A stretch of DNA of 64,000 bases from Caldilineaceae bacterium. Lineage in GTDB: Bacteria > Chloroflexota > Anaerolineae > Caldilineales > Caldilineaceae. The position numbers and the translations under genes are program-made. Shown in pieces: positions 50,517 through 59,742 of this stretch (position 1 is its first letter; each line of letters begins with the position of its first letter). Where the stretch lies: the NCBI GenBank assembly GCA_019637685.1, contig JAHBVF010000004.1, forward strand, positions 62,001 through 126,000, written 5' to 3'. The notes below the pieces were generated by a model. That model was given only the letters and a program-made list of their open reading frames with translations, did no database searches and was not told the origin of the DNA.

Positions 50517-51137
50517 TTATGCCTGCCAGGGATTGCGCGTGAACGCGTCGTCGATCTTTTGCAATTTGTCCCGTTCGATGCGGTCGAGCAGTTCCAGCAA
50601 TCTGGCTCGGTAATTTTCATCGACGGGGAGTTCATTTTCCAGCCGACTGCCTTCGGCCAGGAAATGTTTGAAGTCTCTGCCGATCTTTTGGCCTGCTTCG
50701 GTGTGCATATCAATTGCGAAGTCGGGAATGACCGGCACGCGGCCGTATTCAAACTCTTTGATGACGGTATTCTTCAGATTGTCGCTGGTTCTATCCTTTT
50801 GGGCCGCGGCCAAATAGCGAATGGCGTGGACAAAAAAGATGGGACGGTCCGGGTCGGTATAGGGGAAATTCTGGCGCATCTGATTGAGGGTATGGATCAG
50901 GACCGGCGCGCTCAGGTCGCCAAAGCCCACATCCTCCACGGAGATGGCCTGCAACCTGCGCCACAGTTTGTCCTCGAAATGTTCGCTGGTGATGTACATC
51001 TCATAGGCAAAGGTCACGGCTTCCTCGGTCAGTCCCCGCCGGATCGATTTCTGCAGCGCGGAAATCACCAGATCGCCCTGAATGCCGTTGCGCGTGGTCA
51101 CGCCGCGCCAGGGGTCATAGGACATAAATTCGCTCAT
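50517..51137 (-). CDS. Stand-alone RarA/MgsA C-terminal-like protein
   Basis: 206 aa. The segment ALQKSIRRGLTEEAVTFAYE and LWRRLQAISVEDVGFGD resembles the C-terminal tetramerisation domain of RarA/MgsA (WRNIP1) replication-recombination ATPases, where the equivalent text is a KSIRGS.P.AALYWL and RRL.RIASEDVGLAD pattern. No Walker motifs are present, so it lacks the ATPase part. I infer a partner or regulator at replication forks; similarity is from pattern recognition and should be treated as moderate. The start at 51137 has AAAGGCG upstream. Gene pair with the Smr protein. Confidence 0.6.
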   Translation of the reverse strand: MSEFMSYDPWRGVTTRNGIQGDLVISALQKSIRRGLTEEAVTFAYEMYITSEHFEDKLWRRLQAISVEDVGFGDLSAPVLIHTLNQMRQNFPYTDPDRPIFFVHAIRYLAAAQKDRTSDNLKNTVIKEFEYGRVPVIPDFAIDMHTEAGQKIGRDFKHFLAEGSRLENELPVDENYRARLLELLDRIERDKLQKIDDAFTRNPWQA

Positions 51138-51225
51138 TCGTATGCGCCTTTCTCGTTTGTCAGCTACAGCTCTTTTTGTACTTTGGGGACTGAGTGGGTC
51201 AGGCATCAATTATTCGGGATAGCGC

Positions 51226-51281
51226 CGGTTGAGTAGGCTGGTGCTGTTTCCAGCCGTATCGAAACTAAGCGGGTCATCCTC
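51226..51281. repeat. GAGTAGGCTG...GTATCGAAAC dispersed repeat
   Basis: Shares the GAGTAG...GTATCGAAA.CAAGCG pattern with the interior of the MITE-like element at 11126-11262. Contains the hairpin GGCTGGTGCTGTTTCCAGCC. Confidence 0.5.
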
Positions 51282-51305
51282 TGAATCCCTGTTGAACCCC
51301 CTTTT

Positions 51306-51500
51306 TTACCGTTTGCCCCGTACTGCCACGAAATAGTATGCGAAGTAGCCGACGAAACTGAACAACACAGAAAGCAGCACCCAAACCAGTTTCGACCCGC
51401 CGCGGGCTTCTTTGGAGGCGAGAGCCATCACCGCCAGTACGACCAAAAGCACCAGCGCGCCAATCAACACCAGCCATTGCCGGAGTTCGGGAAGGAGCAT
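51306..51500 (-). CDS. Small two-helix membrane protein (PLDc_N-like)
   Basis: 64 aa from the ATG at 51500; an in-frame TTG at 51512 would add four residues. Two hydrophobic helices, WLVLIGALVLLVVLAVMAL and LVWVLLSVLFSFVGYFAYYF, separated by KEARGGSK. The second has the KLVW...PxGYFAYYF-like pattern of the PLDc_N (phospholipase D N-terminal-like) small proteins, often found alone in bacteria. Function unknown. GGTCC upstream is a weak ribosome site. Confidence 0.6.
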   Translation of the reverse strand: MLLPELRQWLVLIGALVLLVVLAVMALASKEARGGSKLVWVLLSVLFSFVGYFAYYFVAVRGKR

Positions 51501-51549
51501 CGCGAGGTCCAACTTTCTGCTGATTAGTGTTCATGCCCGGTGGGGCACA

Positions 51550-51640
51550 ACCAGCAATGAAAATAGGGACGCAGATTTACACAGAAGAAACAGATTACGC
51601 AGATTCTATCCGTGTTCATCAGTGGCTATTTTCAGGTTAA
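51550..51640. repeat. ACGCAGATT / TCATCAGTGGCT dispersed repeats
   Basis: ACGCAGATTTACACAG, AACAGATTACGCAGATTCT and GTTCATCAGTGGCT units repeat the blocks inserted in dnaE and the glycosyltransferase. Left border of the AT-rich accessory island. Confidence 0.6.
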
Positions 51641-51682
51641 GCCCTAGCATAGTTATCAATGCCGTTCATATCCTGTCCACGT

Positions 51683-52648
51683 TCACTTCCGCCGAAAGCA
51701 AACGTGCCCATTTGTTTTGTCCAAAGTAACCGTATCGACCTCAAAACCGGCAGATTGCCAGGCATGCGCTTGCGGTCTTTTGCTTGTATCGCGTTGGTTT
51801 GACCACCACTCTCGATAACTACTGGCAGAATCAGGCAGTGATGTACCCAGAATTCGCTCTACTTCTGTGAAGGTGAGGTTGACAGCTTCAATATCTTGCG
51901 GAATAGACCGAAGATGCAACTCAAGTGGTTCATATTTGAGATGTCGAGAAGTCATAGGCATACACTCCATATCCCTTTTGATTCCACCGGTCCGCCGAGG
52001 CTGTTGAAACCGCTCAATGCGCTGCTGAATTTCCGCCACAATTCCCCGGACTTCTGCCATATCCGTTGTGCTCAGGTGGGCGGATAGCTCAGCATACAAT
52101 GCCTCTACGTCCACCGAAAAATCGTGCAGCAGCGTGGCAACGTCGTTTTCGTAGATGCCCACACGGGCAAAACTGCCCTGTCGGTACAACGAAGGCAGGG
52201 CATACAATTTCAACAGCAGCAATCCTTCTACCGTCGCCGTGGGGATCGTCTGCTCGACAAAATCGCGTTCGGTCGTGTATTTCTGCCGTACTTTGTCAAA
52301 AAGCGGGTTATCTGTCAAAAGAATATCGATCTGCAAACCCTCGAACTCACCGCGGGCAAAGTACATATCCTGGCTGCTGACGATGATTTCGGGAACGCTT
52401 TCCAGCGAGGATAAGGCCATAATTAGGTCGATATCCTGTGTGTTGCGACCTTCGATATATGTAAGCAGTGCCACTCCGCCTACCAGCAGGTAGTCGATCT
52501 GCCGCTGTTGGAGCAGGCCGAAAAGATGGGTGACACTTTGGGGCACGGAGTCACTGTTCATTGGAGGCACTGTCCAATTCTTGAAATCGAAAACGACTGC
52601 ATTTTGGATTACTTTGCCAATCGCAACTGGCGTTTGTGTTTCGCTCAT
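51683..52648 (-). CDS. Nucleotidyltransferase fused to a DUF7662-like C-terminal domain
   Basis: 321 aa. The N-terminal part (residues ~35-190) has the minimal nucleotidyltransferase core: LLVGGVALL, then TQDIDLIM (D72, D74) and LQIDILL (D108), as in AbiEii/MNT-type proteins. A linker leads to ~236-321, with YEPLELHLRSIP, TEVERILGTSLPDSASSYREWWSN and GFEVDTVTLDKTNGHVCFRR, the pattern I know as DUF7662, often a separate protein in accessory and defence regions. The fusion is unusual. No antitoxin gene is adjacent. A start at residue 30 is possible. Neighbour of the Shedu-like gene, same strand, 147-bp gap; weakly AT-richer than flanking genes. Confidence 0.7.
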   Translation of the reverse strand: MSETQTPVAIGKVIQNAVVFDFKNWTVPPMNSDSVPQSVTHLFGLLQQRQIDYLLVGGVALLTYIEGRNTQDIDLIMALSSLESVPEIIVSSQDMYFARGEFEGLQIDILLTDNPLFDKVRQKYTTERDFVEQTIPTATVEGLLLLKLYALPSLYRQGSFARVGIYENDVATLLHDFSVDVEALYAELSAHLSTTDMAEVRGIVAEIQQRIERFQQPRRTGGIKRDMECMPMTSRHLKYEPLELHLRSIPQDIEAVNLTFTEVERILGTSLPDSASSYREWWSNQRDTSKRPQAHAWQSAGFEVDTVTLDKTNGHVCFRRK

Positions 52649-52795
52649 AAATTCTTTCGAATGTTAGTCCGCATCCTCTTCCATCGCAGACGTTTGTGCT
52701 ATCAACCGATCCACATGTTGATGCAACCAGACGTTTATCAACGTTTGCATGCTGATATTACGCGCCTAATCCACCTGTCAGAATGATCAGTACGC

Positions 52796-54025
52796 TTACT
52801 TATAAAATTGTACAACAACGCCATCAATTAAGTCATCGAAAGTCATTATTTCTAAATCTCGATAGTCGGAGATGATTTCACGCCAAATATCTGAATCAAA
52901 ATCACGTCTACGCCCAACAACAAGCCATCTACGGGGCCTGTGGACCTTGAATCCATATTTTTCCTCAAACCATTTTCTGTTATTCGGATCATCAAAGTAA
53001 GTTGAATACACCCGCGTTTGGGCAATGTAAGAATTCAACCAAGCAGAAAAGGCCTCTCTGTTTCTGCTCCCTACGATGAAATTCTTATCAATCTTCGGAA
53101 GTTTAAATTCAACAATATCCGCGTATCCATTCGGTTGTACAACAAAGAAGTCGGGTCTTATATTGTTTCTCTCCTCGCTTTGCCACTCACAAGTGAGTTC
53201 CGAGTAGACTTCTCTCGCTCCAAATTTCATTGTGAGGATAAACTCATGGTCTCTATTAGCTAAAAACGAAGTTATGTCAGTCTCAGTACTCCCTGAATAG
53301 CCCCAAACCTCAATAAAGCGATTGATCTTGGGTAATTGAATGAACTTATAGTCGGCAGGCATGGGATATGAATAATGAGCATCAGGCGCAACGAAGTCCT
53401 TCATATATTCGAGATTGAATAAGAACCGATCATAGTCTTCGTTACTTTCATCAAAAATTAAGGGAAAGAAATCTAACCATTTAATGCGCCTTGATTTCAA
53501 ACCAGATTCACCCCCATCAAAGAACATACCATTTACAATTCTAGCAAATTGTCCCGGCAATGGCTTGGGGCAAGGGATATTTATTCCCATAATACTATCT
53601 TGAGCATCGAAGTTCCACCCCAATTCTGCGAGCATATCCCAGCCCCTGTTTGTTGGGAAGATCAAATCTTCATTGAAAGGTAATAACGGCATCGAAATGT
53701 CTGTGGTCGAGTCATATTCGAAGCCTATGATCTGCTCAAGAAGATTACATTCCTTTGTAGAGTATTCATGAAATTGGAGTTCAAACCCTCCTTCCGATTT
53801 TATTTCTGTAGCAATTTCTGACCCTGTGTACTCGACAGCAATATGGGTTCTGCCGACATACACGATTACTTTTTCATTATCTAATAGGAACCCAGGTGCA
53901 GTTTTAATTAGCTTGGGGTTGGCTTTGATGTAACGATATAGCGGTCCCCAATAATTATTCATTAACTCCTGCATAAAAAGCACAACGAATGGCTCAATAC
54001 TGGAATGGATCTCGTGTTCTGTCAT
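52796..54025 (-). CDS. Shedu-like (SduA, DUF4263) anti-phage nuclease
   Basis: 409 aa. The C-terminal third carries the DUF4263/Shedu core, a PD-(D/E)xK nuclease: RPDFFVV (P291-D292-F293), DIVEFKLPK (E306, K308), SYIAQTRVYSTYF (Q336, Y340), then RWLVVGRRRDFD and the typical end IMTFDDLID. The N-terminal ~280 residues are a sensor-like region without a recognisable domain; in described Shedu proteins this part varies widely. Shedu is a single-gene phage-defence system. The gene is strikingly AT-rich compared with all neighbours, a sign of recent transfer. The start at 54025 is followed by charged residues; no clear Shine-Dalgarno sequence. Function inferred from motifs. Confidence 0.8.
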   Translation of the reverse strand: MTEHEIHSSIEPFVVLFMQELMNNYWGPLYRYIKANPKLIKTAPGFLLDNEKVIVYVGRTHIAVEYTGSEIATEIKSEGGFELQFHEYSTKECNLLEQIIGFEYDSTTDISMPLLPFNEDLIFPTNRGWDMLAELGWNFDAQDSIMGINIPCPKPLPGQFARIVNGMFFDGGESGLKSRRIKWLDFFPLIFDESNEDYDRFLFNLEYMKDFVAPDAHYSYPMPADYKFIQLPKINRFIEVWGYSGSTETDITSFLANRDHEFILTMKFGAREVYSELTCEWQSEERNNIRPDFFVVQPNGYADIVEFKLPKIDKNFIVGSRNREAFSAWLNSYIAQTRVYSTYFDDPNNRKWFEEKYGFKVHRPRRWLVVGRRRDFDSDIWREIISDYRDLEIMTFDDLIDGVVVQFYK

Positions 54026-54133
54026 TTGAATTTTACAATCCCCCCTTTTGGGAAGGCTACCCCGTGACTATACGGAGTCGTTCCGCGAATAATCGCTGAA
54101 ATGAAATACGAAGACCCAATCATTGTCTCCTCT

Positions 54134-56659
54134 CTAACTCACATCCCCGTGACCCCGCCAGAAGCGCGCGACCCGCTCCTGCAACTGGGGATAGCCGTTC
54201 AGTTCCGGGTCCGCGGCGAAGAGTTCCTGGGCGGCCTGCTGGGCCAGGGCCAGGGTGGCCGTGTCGCTGAGCATCGCCATCTTCAGGTCGGGCAGACCGC
54301 TCTGGCGGGTGCCCAGGAAATCGCCAGGACCGCGCAGTTCCAGGTCCTTCTCGGCAATTTCAAAGCCGTCGGTGGTGGCGACCAGCGCGTCCAGCCGCTC
54401 CACCGCGGTGGGATTGTCGGCCCGGCTGATCAGCGCGCAGTGGCTTTCGTGGCTGCCCCGCCCCACCCGTCCCCGAAACTGGTGTAGTTGGGCCAGGCCA
54501 AAGCGCTCGGCGTCCTCAATCAGCATCACAGTGGCGTTGGGCACGTCGATGCCCACCTCCACCACACTGGTGCTCACCAGCACATCCAACTCGCCCTCGC
54601 CAAAGGCGCGCATCACCGCGTCCTTATCGCCGCCGTTCAGCCTACCGTGGAGCAGCCCCAGGCGCAGGTCGGGGAATATTTCCTTTTGCAGGCGGGCGTG
54701 CTCGTCCACCGCCGCGCCCACATCCAACTTCTCGCTCTCCTCCACCAGGGGATAGATAATATACGCCTGGCGTCCCTCCGCCACCCGCCGCTGCAAAAAG
54801 GCATAGAGCCGTTCCCGCTCGCCGGGGGTGAAGCGTTTGGTCACAATCGGCGTGCGTCCCGGCGGCAGTTCGTCGATGACACTCACGTCCAGATCGCCGT
54901 AGACGGTCAGGGCCAGGCTACGGGGGATGGGCGTGGCGCTCATCACCAGCATATGGCTGACCAGACTGGTGGCCTCGCCTTCGCTCGATTCCTCGTCGGG
55001 GGATTTGTCCCGCAGCGCGCCCCGCTGTTCCACGCCAAAGCGGTGCTGTTCGTCCACCACCACAAAGGCCAGGTTGTGGAAGGCCACCCCCTCCTGAATC
55101 AGCGCGGTCGTGCCCACGGCCACATCCACCGAACCGTCGGCCAACCCGGCCAGCACCTCTTCGCGTTCGTTGCCCGTCACCCGCCCGGTGAGCAGGGCCA
55201 CCCGCAGGGGCGCGCCGTCGGGCCGGGTTAGGCTGGACAAAAGCCCGCTCAGTCCCCGGTAGTGCTGTTCGGCCAAAATTTGCGTCGGAGCCAGCAGGGC
55301 AGACTGCGCGCCGTTGGCCGCGGCAATGAACATCGCGCCCGCGGCCACGGCAGTCTTGCCGCTGCCCACATCCCCCTGCACCAGGCGGCTCATGGGCACT
55401 GTGCGCGCCAAATCCCGCTGCACTTCGCCCAACACCCGCGTCTGCGCGCCGGTCAGTTGAAAAGGCAGGGCCGCGGTAAAGCGTTCAATGACCGCCTCGT
55501 CGCTGGGCAGGGCGGGCGCGGTGGCCCGTTGCAACAGATGGCGGCGCTGCTGCACGCCCAATTGAATGTAGAAAAATTCGTCAAAGGCCAGCCGCTTGCG
55601 CGCCGCATCCAACAGTTCCGGGTTCTCCGGCTGGTGGATCTGCTTCAGCGCATTGGGCAGGCTGGTCAGGCCAAATTTGTGGCGTATCTCCTCTGGCACG
55701 GGATCGCCCACCGCGGCCAGCCCCTCGCGCAGGGCCTGCTCAGCCAGATCGCCGACGGTTTTGCTGGTCAGCCCTTCGGTCAGCGGGTAGACGGGCAGGA
55801 TCGGCCCGTTGGCAATGTCGCTGGTCTCTATGGGTTCAAAGACGGGGCTTTCCAGGGTTTTGTAGCCCATGTGCAGCCCGACTTTGCCGCTGAAGCGGTA
55901 GCTCTGGCCGATCTCCAGTTTGGCCCCGATCCATTTGTTCCACCAGGTGGCGCGCAGGCTGCCCGTGCCGTCGTTGAGCACGGCCTGCACCATCTCCCGT
56001 TTCATCCCCAGCTTGCGGTTTTCCAGCTTCCACAGGTTGGCGGCCACTGTCACTTGCTCGCCCGGCTGCATGTCGGCAATGCTGCGCATGCGGCTGAAAT
56101 CGTCGTAGCGGCTGGGCAGATGCCAGATCAGGTCCCAGACTGTCTCCACGCCCAGGCGGGCCAACTGTTCGGCCCGGGCCGGGCCTACCCCGCGCAGGCT
56201 GGTGACAGGTGCGTCCAGCTTTTCCGCGGCGTTGCTCGGCGGCGCGCTGACCGGCGTTTCCCTGCGCGCAACGGGCGGTGTGGGGCCAGCGGGGGCAACC
56301 GCTGCTTCGGGCAAGACAGCCGGGCGCGAGGGGCGCTCGGTCTGGCTGCTCGCCACCTGATCGATGGCGGCCAGGGCCGGGTCCGGACCCGACGCGGTGG
56401 CGGGTGATGGCGGATTGTCCAGCAATTCCAAAATGGCCTGGGCAATCTGCTGCCGGTCGGCTTCCGCGGCCTCCGCATAGCGCAGCAGGCGTGTGCCGAC
56501 TTCCTGGACCAGGCCGCGTCCAATGCCTTCGGCCTGGGCGTCGTCGGACCAGCGTTCTTGCAGCGCGGCCATTCCCCCCACCACCGAGCGATCACGCCAG
56601 CCGGTCTTTTCTTCCAGCGCAAAAATGTTGCGCAGCCGGGTCAACGCGTTTGTTGCCAT
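54134..56659 (-). CDS. recG: ATP-dependent DNA helicase RecG
   Basis: 841 aa, longer than typical (~690) because of an N-terminal extension of ~150 residues (Ala/Pro-rich around 80-140). Next come a wedge/OB domain ([39 protein letters not shown]) and helicase motifs: [73 protein letters not shown] and [15 protein letters not shown]. RecG reverses stalled forks and migrates Holliday junctions. It overlaps degV by 1 bp (TAATG), so the two are translationally coupled. Ends ~100 bp from the accessory island. Confidence 0.94.
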   Translation of the reverse strand: MATNALTRLRNIFALEEKTGWRDRSVVGGMAALQERWSDDAQAEGIGRGLVQEVGTRLLRYAEAAEADRQQIAQAILELLDNPPSPATASGPDPALAAIDQVASSQTERPSRPAVLPEAAVAPAGPTPPVARRETPVSAPPSNAAEKLDAPVTSLRGVGPARAEQLARLGVETVWDLIWHLPSRYDDFSRMRSIADMQPGEQVTVAANLWKLENRKLGMKREMVQAVLNDGTGSLRATWWNKWIGAKLEIGQSYRFSGKVGLHMGYKTLESPVFEPIETSDIANGPILPVYPLTEGLTSKTVGDLAEQALREGLAAVGDPVPEEIRHKFGLTSLPNALKQIHQPENPELLDAARKRLAFDEFFYIQLGVQQRRHLLQRATAPALPSDEAVIERFTAALPFQLTGAQTRVLGEVQRDLARTVPMSRLVQGDVGSGKTAVAAGAMFIAAANGAQSALLAPTQILAEQHYRGLSGLLSSLTRPDGAPLRVALLTGRVTGNEREEVLAGLADGSVDVAVGTTALIQEGVAFHNLAFVVVDEQHRFGVEQRGALRDKSPDEESSEGEATSLVSHMLVMSATPIPRSLALTVYGDLDVSVIDELPPGRTPIVTKRFTPGERERLYAFLQRRVAEGRQAYIIYPLVEESEKLDVGAAVDEHARLQKEIFPDLRLGLLHGRLNGGDKDAVMRAFGEGELDVLVSTSVVEVGIDVPNATVMLIEDAERFGLAQLHQFRGRVGRGSHESHCALISRADNPTAVERLDALVATTDGFEIAEKDLELRGPGDFLGTRQSGLPDLKMAMLSDTATLALAQQAAQELFAADPELNGYPQLQERVARFWRGHGDVS

Positions 56660-57519
56660 TAGACGAGTCCTTCGTATGCGACGACGCCCATAATATTGGG
56701 GCCGAGGTGGGCCGCCAGACTGGGCGGATAGCGCAGAATGCGCACGGGGACGTGGGGCAGGCCCTCTTTCATCCGCTCTACAAAGTCGGCCTGGGTCTGT
56801 TCGTAGCGATGCTGGACAACGCCCACCTCCGCCAGGCTGGAGAATTCCGCGGTGAAGTTGTATAGCTTCTCCACCACTTCCTCCCGGCTCTGCACCTTTT
56901 CCAGGGGGATGAGCTTGCCCTCCTCCATTGTGATCATCGCTTTGATGCCCAGCATTGTGCCCAGCACGCTTTGGGCCGATCCCAGCTTGGCGCTGCGTTC
57001 CAGATAGTGCAGGGTTTCAGAAAAGAAGGTGACGTAGAGATGGGGGACGGCCCCGTTGATCAGCCGGGCCACTTCCACTAGATCGGCCCCGTCGTGGGCG
57101 GCTTTGGCGGCCATTTCCACCAGCACCGCCAGCCCCATCGAGGTCGTCAGGCTGTCGATGACACGGATGCCATAGCGCCCCATCATCATCTCCGCGGCCT
57201 TGCGCGATTGGGTCCACATGGGGCTGAGTTGGCTGCTCATGTGGATGGCAACCACCTGATCGGCCTGTTTTCCCACCTTCTGGTAGCAGTCGAGAATGCG
57301 GTTGATGTTGGGCGCTTCGACTTCGGGCAGAACCGCCCGGCCCCCCACCTGCTGTTCGCGCAGAGCCTGAAAAAATAGCTCGGCAGAGAATTCCGGGGTC
57401 TCGTCGTAGCGTTCCCGGCCCACACGCAGGACATGGGGGATGACTTCGATGGAATAGGTTTCCACCACTTCAGCAGACAGGGCTGCATTGCTATCGGTGA
57501 TAATGCGAACTTTTCCCAC
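56659..57519 (-). CDS. DegV-family fatty-acid-binding protein
   Basis: 286 aa. Signature elements: [11 protein letters not shown] at the N-terminus, [24 protein letters not shown], and [18 protein letters not shown] segment ([17 protein letters not shown]). The C-terminal [26 protein letters not shown] is typical of DegV. These proteins bind a fatty acid; in firmicutes (FakB) they present it to the kinase FakA. No DAK-type kinase is adjacent. The first gene of a degV-recG pair, an arrangement seen in several phyla. It is divergent from rpmB. Confidence 0.9.
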   Translation of the reverse strand: MGKVRIITDSNAALSAEVVETYSIEVIPHVLRVGRERYDETPEFSAELFFQALREQQVGGRAVLPEVEAPNINRILDCYQKVGKQADQVVAIHMSSQLSPMWTQSRKAAEMMMGRYGIRVIDSLTTSMGLAVLVEMAAKAAHDGADLVEVARLINGAVPHLYVTFFSETLHYLERSAKLGSAQSVLGTMLGIKAMITMEEGKLIPLEKVQSREEVVEKLYNFTAEFSSLAEVGVVQHRYEQTQADFVERMKEGLPHVPVRILRYPPSLAAHLGPNIMGVVAYEGLV

Positions 57520-57568
57520 AGAACAGACTCCAAGCGTGTACTTTCAATGACGGTTTAATCCTCTGCTT

Positions 57569-57596
57569 TTTGACAGCCGCAGAGGGATGTGATAAT
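57569..57596 (+). promoter_or_regulatory. sigma70-like promoter of rpmB
   Basis: TTGACA (57569-57574), a 16-bp spacer and TGTGATAAT ending at 57596 (extended -10). Leader of ~120 nt to rpmB. Confidence 0.65.
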
Positions 57597-57723
57597 CTCA
57601 GACAGATATTGTGTCGAGAGCAATCGGCGGATTTCCGCGGATATTTTTGGCAACCAGCAGGTTCAACAGAACAAACAGTGGCGGGAACGACCGCACACAA
57701 GACAATAAGGGAGCGAAAGAATT

Positions 57724-57903
57724 ATGGCGAAATGTCAGCAGTGCGGCAAGGGTCCCCAATTTGGCAACAACCGGCCTTGGTCCAAGAAAGCCACCCGCCA
57801 CAAATGGGATGTAAACATTCAGAAGATGAAAGTGACTGAGGGCGGCACGACCAAATCCATGCGGCTGTGCGCCTCTTGCATCAAAACACTTTCCAAAGCC
57901 TAG
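57724..57903 (+). CDS. rpmB: 50S ribosomal protein L28 (zinc-binding form)
   Basis: 59 aa. [31 protein letters not shown] and [11 protein letters not shown] are classical L28 signatures. Four cysteines (CxxC at 4-7 and 49-52) make it the C+ zinc-ribbon form rather than the zinc-independent paralogue. GGGAG eight bases before the ATG, and a promoter at 57569, support the call. Monocistronic. The 57.5-57.72 kb stretch otherwise holds only its leader. Confidence 0.95.
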   Translation: MAKCQQCGKGPQFGNNRPWSKKATRHKWDVNIQKMKVTEGGTTKSMRLCASCIKTLSKA

Positions 57904-57964
57904 ACCGCTTTTTGCAGTAGCCAGATATGCATCAGAACCAGAACGTCGATCCGCAAGGGTCGGC

Positions 57965-58195
57965 GTTTTTGTTTCCAAGTTAGCCACAGATGAACGCGGA
58001 TGAAGACGGATAGGTGCGGATTTTTTGCTGCAAAGAGACAAAAGTGCAAAGAGGCAATGAGGCAGACTTATTCTTTTTCTTTGCACCGTTGCTTCTCTGC
58101 GCCTTTGCAGTGAAAAAAACGTCCTGTTCAAGTCATTGTGGCGGGTACAAAATCCGCGTTTATCTGCGTTTATCTGCGTCCAGATTTTTTCGTAG
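57965..58195. repeat. Dense dispersed repeats between rpmB and rlmN
   Basis: AACGCGGATGAAGACGG, GCAAAGAGACAAAAGTGC with a mirrored CTTTGCACCGTTGCTTCTC, and TTATCTGCGTTTATCTGCGT units. The spacer contains no ORF of merit; it is made of the families seen at 6.9, 19.0, 28.3 and 62.2 kb. Confidence 0.65.
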
Positions 58196-58199
58196 CCCA

Positions 58200-59315
58200 T
58201 TACGCGGCCATCCCTTGGGCCGCCTGGCGCAGTTGACCGCAGCCCGCGTTGATTTCGATGCCCCGGCGCAGGCGTACAGTGGCGGGCACGCCGCCCGCGC
58301 GCAGAATCTCCACAAAGCGGAGTGTCTCCGCGTCGCTGGTGGGCTGGAAGGGACTGTCGGGAATCGGATTGAGCGGAATGACATTCACGTGGCAGAGCAG
58401 CGGGCTGAGCTTCTCTGCCAGCTCCTCGGCCAGGGCCGGGCTGTCGTTGATCCCAGCCATCAGCGCGTATTCAAAAGTGACCCGGCGGTGGGTTTTGTCG
58501 ATGTAGCGTCGCACCGCGGCCAGCAGATCGGCCACGGGATAGCGGCTGTTGAGGGGCACAAGCGACGAGCGCAGTTCGTCGTTGGGCGCGTGCAGGCTCA
58601 CCGCCAGGGCAATCTGCAACCCCTCGTCGGCCATGCGGTCGATCATCGGAATCAGCCCCACTGTGCTCAGTGTAATGTGGCGTGCGCCCAGGCCAAAGGC
58701 GTCGGCGTCGGTGAGCAGGCGCAGGGCCGTCCACACGTTGCGGTAGTTGTGCATGGGTTCGCCCATCCCCATCAGCACCACATTTGTAACAGCCGTGGGC
58801 CGCTCCACAGCCATCGGCGGTTCGGCGTCGGCCTTTGCCAGATAGCGGGCGAAGTGTAGCACCTGGGCCACAATTTCCCCGCTGGTCAGGTTGCGGGCCA
58901 GTCCGCCCTGGGCCGTGGCACAAAAAGTGCAGCCCATCGCGCAGCCAGCCTGGCTGCTGATGCAGAGAGTGCGCCGCTTGTCATAGAGCATCAGCACTGT
59001 CTCGATCGTCTGCCCATCGGCCAGGCGAAATAGTACCTTCTGGGTGTCGCCGTCCTGGGAGAGGATGCGGGTGGCCGATTCCAGGGGGGAGATGCGCCAG
59101 CCCGCGGCCAATTTCTCTCGCAGGGCTTTGGGGAGATTTGCCATCTCTTCAAAAGAGACCGCGTAGTGCTTGTAGACCCATCCCCAAATCTGCCGGGCGC
59201 GATAGGCGGGCTGGCCCCAGCCAGTCACGACTTCGGTCAACTCGTCCAGAGAAAGATCGAGCAACACACGCTTTTCCGTTTGTCCCGCGCCGACGTTCAG
59301 AGTGATTTCTGTCAT
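58200..59315 (-). CDS. rlmN: 23S rRNA/tRNA adenine-C2 methyltransferase RlmN
   Basis: 371-aa radical-SAM enzyme that methylates C2 of A2503 in 23S rRNA and A37 in some tRNAs. The iron-sulfur motif [10 protein letters not shown] (CxxxCxxC), [44 protein letters not shown] and the C-terminal [13 protein letters not shown] with the catalytic Cys are present, as is an N-terminal [13 protein letters not shown]. The ATG at 59315 has GGAG; upstream a promoter (TTGACC-18-TACAAT) places the transcription start almost at the ATG, so the leader is minimal or absent. Confidence 0.95.
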   Translation of the reverse strand: MTEITLNVGAGQTEKRVLLDLSLDELTEVVTGWGQPAYRARQIWGWVYKHYAVSFEEMANLPKALREKLAAGWRISPLESATRILSQDGDTQKVLFRLADGQTIETVLMLYDKRRTLCISSQAGCAMGCTFCATAQGGLARNLTSGEIVAQVLHFARYLAKADAEPPMAVERPTAVTNVVLMGMGEPMHNYRNVWTALRLLTDADAFGLGARHITLSTVGLIPMIDRMADEGLQIALAVSLHAPNDELRSSLVPLNSRYPVADLLAAVRRYIDKTHRRVTFEYALMAGINDSPALAEELAEKLSPLLCHVNVIPLNPIPDSPFQPTSDAETLRFVEILRAGGVPATVRLRRGIEINAGCGQLRQAAQGMAA

Positions 59316-59322
59316 ACACTCC

Positions 59323-59352
59323 ATTGTAGCGCGTCGCATTGGGCGCGGTCAA
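59323..59352 (-). promoter_or_regulatory. Promoter of rlmN
   Basis: On the minus strand: TTGACC, an 18-bp spacer and TACAAT; the -10 ends only 7 bases before the ATG, implying a near-leaderless transcript. Confidence 0.4.
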
Positions 59353-59463
59353 AAAGTCGTGAGTAGTGCGGCGTTGGGGATGTGGAATGGGGAATTAATA
59401 GGTCAGTTCATCACGGGGTGAATTTTGAGAAATCCGCTGTGGTTGAACCTGCTTTTGCATATT

Positions 59464-59523
59464 GCCCTCTCCTCCGAAATTGTGGAGAGAATACAATATA
59501 CAGGCACATAATAACGAGAGGGC
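59464..59523. repeat. Nested inverted repeats downstream of tRNA-Leu
   Basis: GCCCTCTC (59464-59471) mirrors GAGAGGGC (59516-59523); inside, CTCTCC mirrors GGAGAG. In the direction of tRNA transcription this could be its terminator or processing structure. Confidence 0.4.
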
Positions 59524-59545
59524 ACTAGATATAGTATGTCTGAGG

Positions 59546-59626
59546 TAGGTCGGGTGGGAGTCGAACCCACACGGGTTTCCCCGACGGATTTTAAGTCCGT
59601 TGCGTCTGCCATTCCGCCACCGACCC
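59546..59626 (-). tRNA. trnL: tRNA-Leu (anticodon UAA)
   Basis: Minus strand, 81 nt. Acceptor GGGTCGG pairs with CCGACCT (one G-U). D arm GCGGAATGGCAGACGC; anticodon stem-loop ACGGA-CTTAAAA-TCCGT with anticodon TAA; variable arm CGGGGAAACCCG; T arm GTGGG-TTCGACT-CCCAC; discriminator A, as required for leucine. CCA is not encoded. Class II with a long variable arm. Confidence 0.95.
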
Positions 59627-59742
59627 GCATTTGACCCTGCTGCGTGCTGCGTGAAATGTGAGGCTACTCAACTGTCATTACGTTTCACGCAGTACGCAGC
59701 CATTTCTACACTATTCTACTTTCCCGCGTCGATTTCTGTCAA

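Noticed and set aside
59546..59626. tRNA-Leu as an integration site of the AT-rich island
   Set aside because: The island lies 5.5 kb away beyond recG, degV, rpmB and rlmN; no direct repeat of the tRNA end was seen near it.
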